The position numbers and the translations under genes were made by a program. Below are positions 9,647 to 15,410 of a DNA stretch of 64,000 bases, piece by piece; the first letter of the stretch is position 1; each line of letters starts with the position of its first letter. This stretch comes from JAWKRB01 sp041389885 (GTDB lineage Bacteria; Myxococcota_A; Polyangia; Polyangiales; Ga0077539). The notes below the pieces were generated by a model that did no database searches, had not been told where the DNA came from, and was given only the letters and a program-made list of their open reading frames with translations. The stretch spans positions 124,001 through 188,000 of the forward strand of contig JAWKRB010000006.1 of assembly GCA_041389885.1 (NCBI GenBank), in the 5' to 3' direction.

Positions 9647-11455
9647 ATGGCGACCACAGCAGCCGCGGAGCGCCGCGACCCCACCGCACCTCGACGCCCC
9701 TTCAGGGCCCCGGTCGACATCGCCGACATCGTCGATCAGGAGATCTGGCAAGGCGACGCGCGCGACCTCTCCATCAGCGGGATGTCCGTGCAGAGCGCGA
9801 TGGTCCCCGAGGTGGGCGAGGAGCTCGCGTGCCGGTTTCGCCTCGAGGGGGGAGAGCAGATCGAGTCACGCGTCGAGGTCGTCTGGGCGCGCGAGGCCGG
9901 GGCGCGCGACGGCGAGTTCGGCGTGCGCTTCACCGCCCTCGACGCGAACCTCAAGGAGACCCTGCGCAAGGTGCTCCCGGCCCCCGTCGCGCCCGTCGCC
10001 GCGACGCCCGCGTCGGCGCCCACCGGGGGGATTCACGAGAACAGCAAGGTTCGCATCGTGATCCCCGGCATGGAGGCCCCGCTCCGCGCGAGGGTTCGCA
10101 CCCGCGCGCAGGGCGCGCTGATCGTCGGCAGCGACCTCACGTTCTTGAGGCTCGGCGAGCGCGTGGCCGTCGACGGCGGCAGCGAGCGCGCCGACGGGAA
10201 CATCACCGCCGTCGACATCGAGGTCGACAAGCGCAGCGGCGTGCCGCGGCTCATTCTCACGATCGATGGAGCGGGCGAGGCGCCGGGCGTCGTGCCGCCC
10301 GCGGTCGCTCCTGCGACGAGCGAAGCCGCCCCGCGCGTCGAGGTCGGCGAGGCCGAGCGAGACACCAAGGTCGAGGTCAAGCCCGCGTCGGAGGCCGCGC
10401 GCGCCGAGGCCGCGCCTCGCCCGGAGCGCGCGCGGGCCGCGCAGGAGACCCGGGTCCTGTCGACCCACGACGAGCACGAGCTCCCCGACGACGAGGCCTT
10501 CGACACGCGCACCTGGGCGCAGCGCGCCCTCGAGGCCGCGAAGGTGAACGCGGCTCGCCTCGCGGCGGCGGCGGGCCCCGCGGCGCGAGACGCCGGCAAG
10601 GCCGTGGGGGGCGCCGTCGACGCGCTCCGCGCGAGGGTGCGCGGCGGGGTCGCGTCGGTCGAGCAGCCGCGGCGAGAGCCCCGCGTCACGTTGAACCGGA
10701 ACGGTCTCCGACGGCAGCACGCGGAGGAGAGCGAAGGGGCCGCGGCGCCGGTGCGCAACCGACGCACGATGGTCCTCGCGGGTGTGGGCGGGGCCGCGGC
10801 GCTGGGCATCGTCGCCCTCGCCGTCACGGGCGGCCCGAAGCCGCAGGCGCCTCGCCCGCAGGTGACCATCGCCCGCGAGGGGCTCAACCCTGACGCGCTC
10901 AACGCCGCGGACGAGGCGGCGACCACGCCGATCACCCTCGGCGCGGCGCCCACGGCGATGCAGCCTGAGCCGCAGATGATCCAGGGCGAGGCGGGCAGCC
11001 TCCCCGTCGACCTCCGGGCGCCGGCGGCCGCGCCGAGCGAGACCGACCCCGTGCAGGTGACGCGGCGCGCGGCGCGGGCGGCGGCGAGCCCTCGCGCGAC
11101 CCCGACGACGCGGGTCGCCGCCGGGCGGATGACCCTGGGAAATCCGGCGATCCGCGCGGGGACGCTGATGCGAATCCGCACCGACGGGCCGATCACGCGG
11201 CTCGACGGCGTGGGCGCGCGAGGCGCAGACATCGTGATCTCGATCCCCGGGCGCCGCTCCCTCGACCTGGGCGCTCCGCTGGCGCGCCTTGACAGCCGCA
11301 TCGCGTCGTCCCGCGTGATGAACCGCTCGACAGGCGCCGTGCTCACCCTGCACTTCCGCACCGCCGCGCCCCCCTTCAGCGCCCGGGCCGTGGGGAACAA
11401 CCTCCACGTCGTGCTCGGCGCCACCCCCGGCGTCCGCGCCCGCGCCCGCCGCTGA
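9647..11455 (+). CDS. PilZ domain membrane protein with C-terminal AMIN-like domain
   Basis: 602 residues. An N-terminal PilZ domain carries both c-di-GMP motifs: an Arg cluster (RRPFR) and DLSISG about 25 residues later. A second PilZ-like segment follows at about residues 125-205, then a charged Ala/Arg/Glu-rich linker, one membrane span near residues 378-398 and a Pro-rich stretch. The C-terminal 100 residues resemble an AMIN domain, a beta-sandwich used by secretins and amidases to bind peptidoglycan or the periplasmic face of a machine. The layout suggests cytoplasmic c-di-GMP sensing coupled to a periplasmic contact; that is inference. The ATG follows GGAGG at a workable distance. The AMIN assignment is weaker than the PilZ one. 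Confidence 0.8.
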   Translation: MATTAAAERRDPTAPRRPFRAPVDIADIVDQEIWQGDARDLSISGMSVQSAMVPEVGEELACRFRLEGGEQIESRVEVVWAREAGARDGEFGVRFTALDANLKETLRKVLPAPVAPVAATPASAPTGGIHENSKVRIVIPGMEAPLRARVRTRAQGALIVGSDLTFLRLGERVAVDGGSERADGNITAVDIEVDKRSGVPRLILTIDGAGEAPGVVPPAVAPATSEAAPRVEVGEAERDTKVEVKPASEAARAEAAPRPERARAAQETRVLSTHDEHELPDDEAFDTRTWAQRALEAAKVNAARLAAAAGPAARDAGKAVGGAVDALRARVRGGVASVEQPRREPRVTLNRNGLRRQHAEESEGAAAPVRNRRTMVLAGVGGAAALGIVALAVTGGPKPQAPRPQVTIAREGLNPDALNAADEAATTPITLGAAPTAMQPEPQMIQGEAGSLPVDLRAPAAAPSETDPVQVTRRAARAAASPRATPTTRVAAGRMTLGNPAIRAGTLMRIRTDGPITRLDGVGARGADIVISIPGRRSLDLGAPLARLDSRIASSRVMNRSTGAVLTLHFRTAAPPFSARAVGNNLHVVLGATPGVRARARR

Positions 11456-11511
11456 ATCCTGTGGCGGCCCTTGCAGGCGCGCCGCGCCTGGGGCGATAAC
11501 CCGCCCGCGCC

Positions 11512-12672
11512 ATGAAGCTCGACACCCTCGTCATTCACGCAGGCCAGCACCCCGACCCAGTCTCTGGCGCGGTGATGACCCCCATCGTGCTCTCCAGCAC
11601 CTTCGCGCAGGAGGGCCCTGGGGTTCACAAGGGCTACGACTACTCTCGTAGCGGCAACCCCACCCGCAACACGCTCGAGGCTTGCGCGGCGGCGCTGGAG
11701 GGCGGCACGCACGGCCTGGCCTTCGCGTCGGGCTGCGCGGCGACCACGTCGATCCTGCACCTCCTGCGCCCGGGCGACCACGTCGTGTGCGGCGACGACG
11801 TCTACGGCGGGACCTTTCGCATCCTCGACAAGGTGATGAAGCCCATGGGCGTCACCGCGACCTTCGTCGACATGCGCGACCTCGACGCGACCGCGGCGGC
11901 GTTTCGGCCCGAGACCCGGCTGGTGTGGCTCGAGACGCCCTCGAACCCGATGCTCAAGGTCTTCGACATCGCCGCGGTGTGCGCGATGGCGAAGGCGCGC
12001 GGCGCGCTGTCGGTGGTCGACAACACCTTCGCGACGCCGGTGATCCAGCGGCCGCTGGCCCTCGGCGCGACCGCGGTGGTGCACTCGACGACGAAGTACC
12101 TCAACGGGCACTCTGACGTCGTGGGCGGCATGGTGATGACCGCCGACGACGGCTTCGCGGAGCGCCTGCGCTTCTTGCAGAACGCGATGGGCGCGGTGCC
12201 GTCGCCCTTCGACTGCTTTCTCGTGCTGCGCGGGCTCAAGACCCTCGCGGTGCGGGTGCAGCGGCACTGCGAGAACGCCGAGAAGATCGCGCGGTGGCTG
12301 CGGGCGCGGCCCGAGGTCAAGCACGTTCACTGGCCGGGCTTCGAGGACCACCCCCAGCGCGAGGTGATCGCGCGGCAGATGTCCCTCGGCGGGGGGATGG
12401 TGTCGTTCGTGATGGGCGCGGGCGCCGACGGCTCGGTCGCGGCGCGCTCGCGGAGGTTCCTCGCGGCGCTGAGGGTCTTCACCTGCGCCGAGAGCCTGGG
12501 CGGCGTCGAGTCGCTCATCGAGCTCCCCGCGGTGATGACCCACGCGAGCCTGCCCCCCGAAGCTCGCGCCGCGCTCGGCATCGACGACGGGCTCGTGCGC
12601 ATCAGCGTGGGCATCGAGTCGGCCGACGACCTCATCGCGGACCTCGAGCAGGCGTTCGCCGCGAGCGCGTGA
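11512..12672 (+). CDS. Cys/Met metabolism PLP enzyme (cystathionine gamma-synthase or gamma-lyase type)
   Basis: 386 residues, the usual length of cystathionine gamma-synthases and gamma-lyases. Family signatures: YDYSRSGNPTRNTLE near the N-terminus (phosphate and subunit contacts), ETPSNP and VVDNTFATP mid-protein, and Lys195 in HSTTKYLNGHSD as the Schiff-base lysine. The C-terminal SLGGVESLIELPA loop is also typical. It would act in the cytoplasm in transsulfuration, either making cystathionine or cysteine. Sequence alone does not safely separate synthase, lyase and O-succinylhomoserine sulfhydrylase activities, so no symbol is given. The small lipoprotein gene at 12,708 follows after 35 bases and may be cotranscribed. 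Confidence 0.88.
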   Translation: MKLDTLVIHAGQHPDPVSGAVMTPIVLSSTFAQEGPGVHKGYDYSRSGNPTRNTLEACAAALEGGTHGLAFASGCAATTSILHLLRPGDHVVCGDDVYGGTFRILDKVMKPMGVTATFVDMRDLDATAAAFRPETRLVWLETPSNPMLKVFDIAAVCAMAKARGALSVVDNTFATPVIQRPLALGATAVVHSTTKYLNGHSDVVGGMVMTADDGFAERLRFLQNAMGAVPSPFDCFLVLRGLKTLAVRVQRHCENAEKIARWLRARPEVKHVHWPGFEDHPQREVIARQMSLGGGMVSFVMGAGADGSVAARSRRFLAALRVFTCAESLGGVESLIELPAVMTHASLPPEARAALGIDDGLVRISVGIESADDLIADLEQAFAASA

Positions 12673-12707
12673 CAACATCGAACATTCTCTTGACGAGTGG
12701 AGGCGAC

Positions 12708-13277
12708 GTGAAGCGGCTACTAGGCATTGCGCTCTTGATCGCGGGCGGAGGGTGCGGAGACGACCCCCAGCCCCTCACCGGCCAGGCGCGCTGGATCGAC
12801 ACCTGCCTGCGCGAAGGCATGGGTCGCACCGGCGGCCCCCACGTGATCACGGGCACCGACTCGTCGACCGGGCGAGACATCACCTGCGCCATCGGGATGA
12901 GCGGCAGCGACATTCATGTCGAGCTGCGCGCCGTCGTCGGGGACAACATCGAGTCGTCGAACGAGGGCGTGTTCATCTCGGCAGACTTCGCCGCCGTGGG
13001 TCAGTCCGCGAACAACGGCAGCGCGATGTCGATCCGCGGCGTGGGCTGGTCGGTGAGCCGCGGACCGATCATCGGTCAGAACAACATGTACCCCTGCGAG
13101 GTGATCCTCACCCGCGCCGACCTCACGACCCGCTCCTTCACGGGTCGCTTCCGCTGCCGCGACCTCCGCGACGACACCACCGTCCCGCCGCGCGTCTGCT
13201 CGATCCTGGGGCAGAACAACCTCACGGCTGACCCCGAGTGGGGCGATTTCGCCTTCTCGAACTGCACCGCCTACTGA
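12708..13277 (+). CDS. Small predicted lipoprotein
   Basis: 189 residues from a GTG start placed by GGAGG five bases upstream. A short hydrophobic signal (RLLGIALLIAGGG) ends at Cys16, a weak lipobox because Gly holds all three positions before the Cys. The mature part has six further Cys residues, probably disulfide bonded, and two copies of GQNN (around residues 124 and 168). I recognise no family. It probably sits in the envelope. It follows the PLP enzyme gene closely, and a strong hairpin lies downstream. Confidence 0.75.
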   Translation: MKRLLGIALLIAGGGCGDDPQPLTGQARWIDTCLREGMGRTGGPHVITGTDSSTGRDITCAIGMSGSDIHVELRAVVGDNIESSNEGVFISADFAAVGQSANNGSAMSIRGVGWSVSRGPIIGQNNMYPCEVILTRADLTTRSFTGRFRCRDLRDDTTVPPRVCSILGQNNLTADPEWGDFAFSNCTAY

Positions 13278-13382
13278 CGCCCCGCGCGACGCCTCCGACG
13301 CGCGCGCGGCCCCCCCGCGCCGCCTCGTCGTGATCGCGCCGGGCGAGGCCCGCGCCTCGATCGCGCTCCCCCCCAAATGAGC

Positions 13383-13416
13383 GACGGCCCTCGAAGCGAT
13401 CGCGTCGAGGGCCGTC
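13383..13416. terminator. Bidirectional terminator hairpin
   Basis: A perfect 12-bp inverted repeat (GACGGCCCTCGA / TCGAGGGCCGTC) with a 10-base loop lies between the convergent genes ending at 13,277 (plus) and 13,457 (minus). There is no long T run on either side, but the stem is very stable and its position between two converging stops fits a shared terminator. Confidence 0.7.
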
Positions 13417-13456
13417 TTGCGAGGCGAAGGAGCGAACGCTCAGCGGAGCGTGGCGC

Positions 13457-13810
13457 TCACTGGTGGCAGGGGCCGCGACCGCGGTTCACGCCGTCGGCGT
13501 TGTTGCCCGTGTCAGAGTCGGTGTGGCGACGGAGGCGGCAGACGCCGCGCCCGGGGCCGTCGGCGTTCGCGCCGCTGTCGCGGTCGGTGGCGCCGGTGCG
13601 GCCGTGGCCGGGGCGGTCGGCGTTGGCGCCCGAGTCGCTGTCCGAGGGGCCCTGCGCGTGGGCCTGGGAGGGCTTGGCGGTGATCGCGCCGGCCACCGCC
13701 GCGCCGACGACGCCCGCGCCGATCAGGCCCAGAGCGCTGCGACGACCCATGTGGGCCTCGGTCACCATCTCATCGTCGCTCAGCGTCTTCTTCTCAGTCT
13801 TGTCGCTCAT
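13457..13810 (-). CDS. Small exported protein with three Asp-rich repeats
   Basis: 117 residues, starting at the ATG at 13,810 (MSDKTEKKTLSDDE). After a charged N-terminus comes a twin-arginine-like GRRSALG, a hydrophobic Gly/Ala segment and an AHAQ cleavage-like end, so export, possibly by Tat, is likely. The mature part of about 60 residues is three degenerate repeats: DSDSGANADRPGHGR, TDRDSGANADGPGRG and TDSDTGNNADGVNRG. The spacing of acidic and Asn residues recalls calcium-binding loops, but I cannot assign a known family. Cys residues occur in the third unit and at the C-terminus. It is divergent from the JmjC gene across the most AT-rich spacer in the window. Confidence 0.7.
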   Translation of the reverse strand: MSDKTEKKTLSDDEMVTEAHMGRRSALGLIGAGVVGAAVAGAITAKPSQAHAQGPSDSDSGANADRPGHGRTGATDRDSGANADGPGRGVCRLRRHTDSDTGNNADGVNRGRGPCHQ

Positions 13811-14117
13811 GGCTGCTCTCGCCTTTGGGTGTGTTTGGATCAGCGCCCGGTGGAGGTCACGGCCCGAATGGCCCTGAACCCTCCCGCGCGCCGACATCTG
13901 TACGCCCGATGGCACCACAGTACTTCAACGGCGCGCAATCTTTTCCATCGAGTTCAGGGGTGGCGCCGCATCAATTGAATACCAGAAATGGTGATAATGA
14001 AATCCGTTCTTGAGATCTTCTCTAGACGGATCCGGGTGGGGCGCGCGTCGCTCGAAGAAGCCATCGACGGCGCCTGCCCGGTCGGCTACACCGTCGCCCC
14101 ATCGGAGGACACCGGTC
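13811..14117. other. Divergent intergenic region with AT-rich core
   Basis: 307 bases between the Asp-repeat gene (minus) and the JmjC gene (plus). Bases around 13,930-14,025 are clearly less GC-rich than anything nearby and include TTGAAT at 13,975 and GATAAT at 13,993. Their 12-base spacing is too short for one sigma-70 promoter, so only the -10-like box is a candidate. No small gene is evident. The likely content is the promoters and leaders of both flanking genes. Confidence 0.4.
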
Positions 14118-15296
14118 ATGGAACACTGGGACATCGAGCGCCTGATCGCGCCCATCACGCTTGAGACCTTCTTCTCGGAGTACTGGGAGCGCAAGCCGCT
14201 GGTGGTGCGCCGGGGCCAGCCTGAGGCCTACAGCTCGCTGGTGTCGCTCGCCGACATCGACCAGGTCATCACCACGTTTCACCTCTCTCACCCCGACGTG
14301 ATGATGGCGAACGCGACCCGAGGGGTCACCGAGGCCGACTACACCTTCGACGGCGGCGCCGTCGACATCGTGCGGCTGTACCAGCAGTTCGCCGCGGGCT
14401 CGACGATCATCATGAACCAGCTCCACCGCTTCTTGCCCGCGCTGGGTGACCTGGTGCGGCGGGTGGAGCACCAGGTCAGCTCGAGGATGCAGACCAACAT
14501 CTACCTGACGCCGCGCGAGGCGCAGGGGCTGCGCATCCACTACGACTCCCACGACGTCTTCGTGCTCCAGGTGCACGGCGTGAAGCACTGGAGGCTCTAC
14601 GAGACCCAGGTGCCGCTGCCCTTTCGGGGACAGCAGTTCGGAGACTTTCCCGCCGAGCCCGGCGAGGTCGCGCAGGAGTTCGACCTCGAGCCCGGCGACG
14701 TGCTGTACATGCCCCGCGGGCTGATGCACGCGGCGTCGACCACGAGCGACACGTCGATGCACATCACCATGGGGGTGCTGCACACGACCTGGGTCGAGGT
14801 GATGATCGAGGCCCTCGCGCGCTTCGCCACCAGCGACGACGAGATGCGCGCCGGCCTCCCGCCGGGCTACGCCCGCGCGAGCTTCGACCGCGACGCGGCC
14901 GAGAAGCACTTTCGCAAGCTCTTCGAGCGCGCGGCCCAGGGGGTCGACTTCGAGGGCGCCTTCGAGGTCTTCGTCGACGACATCACGACCACCCGCGCCC
15001 CCCTGCTCCAGGGCCAGCTCCAGCAGGTCATGCGCCTCGCCGAGATCTCCCCCGACACCGTCGCCGGCGCCCGCCCCAACCTGCTCTACCGCGCCCAGAC
15101 CGACGACGAGGGGATCACCATCTCGTGCTCGGGGCGCGACATTCGCCTCCCCCCGCACGCCGCCGAGGCGGCCCTGTCGGCCCTCAGCACCGCCCGCTTC
15201 GTCGTGCGGGAGCTCCCCGGGGAGCTCGACGACGACGGCAAGGCCGTGCTCGTGCGCCGGCTGGTGCGCGAGGGCTTCGTGCGCGCAGATTTCTGA
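14118..15296 (+). CDS. JmjC / cupin-like 2-oxoglutarate-dependent oxygenase
   Basis: 392 residues. The iron-binding facial triad is visible as His141 and Asp143 (IHYDSHD) and His204 (MPRGLMHAA), in the order and spacing of the ribosomal-oxygenase branch of JmjC proteins (YcfD/RoxA-like), whose members hydroxylate ribosomal proteins. The N-terminal FFSEYWERKPLVVRR motif is also typical of that branch. The protein is somewhat longer than its homologues, with a C-terminal winged-helix-like part. The substrate is unknown. The frame is open further upstream, but GGAGG before the ATG at 14,118 decides the start. Confidence 0.85.
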   Translation: MEHWDIERLIAPITLETFFSEYWERKPLVVRRGQPEAYSSLVSLADIDQVITTFHLSHPDVMMANATRGVTEADYTFDGGAVDIVRLYQQFAAGSTIIMNQLHRFLPALGDLVRRVEHQVSSRMQTNIYLTPREAQGLRIHYDSHDVFVLQVHGVKHWRLYETQVPLPFRGQQFGDFPAEPGEVAQEFDLEPGDVLYMPRGLMHAASTTSDTSMHITMGVLHTTWVEVMIEALARFATSDDEMRAGLPPGYARASFDRDAAEKHFRKLFERAAQGVDFEGAFEVFVDDITTTRAPLLQGQLQQVMRLAEISPDTVAGARPNLLYRAQTDDEGITISCSGRDIRLPPHAAEAALSALSTARFVVRELPGELDDDGKAVLVRRLVREGFVRADF

Positions 15297-15361
15297 CCGC
15301 CCACCTCCCTCGCGCGGCTTCACGCCGGAGCCTCCCCGTCGTAGCATCCCCGCCGCGCGCC

Positions 15362-15381
15362 GACTGAATGGCCATTCAGTC
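15362..15381. promoter_or_regulatory. Perfect 20-bp palindrome, FadR/TetR-like operator
   Basis: GACTGAATGGCCATTCAGTC is a perfect inverted repeat 29 bases upstream of the beta-oxidation gene start. The half sites TGAATG/CATTCA are those of fatty-acid regulators of the TetR type such as Bacillus FadR, which release DNA on binding long-chain acyl-CoA. No regulator gene is in the window. The similarity is from memory of the consensus and has not been searched. Confidence 0.6.
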
Positions 15382-15410
15382 AGCGCCCCGAAACGACGAG
15401 GTTGAACGAC

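Noticed and set aside
13975..13998. TTGAAT and GATAAT as one sigma-70 promoter for the JmjC gene.
   Set aside because: The spacing of 12 bases is too short; the -10-like box alone is kept as a weak possibility.
14013..14033. AGATCT, TCTAGA and GGATCC within 21 bases look like a cloning polylinker.
   Set aside because: The surrounding sequence runs smoothly into the promoter and ribosome site of the JmjC gene, no vector sequence follows, and the segment belongs to a broader AT-rich spacer. Coincidence is more likely.
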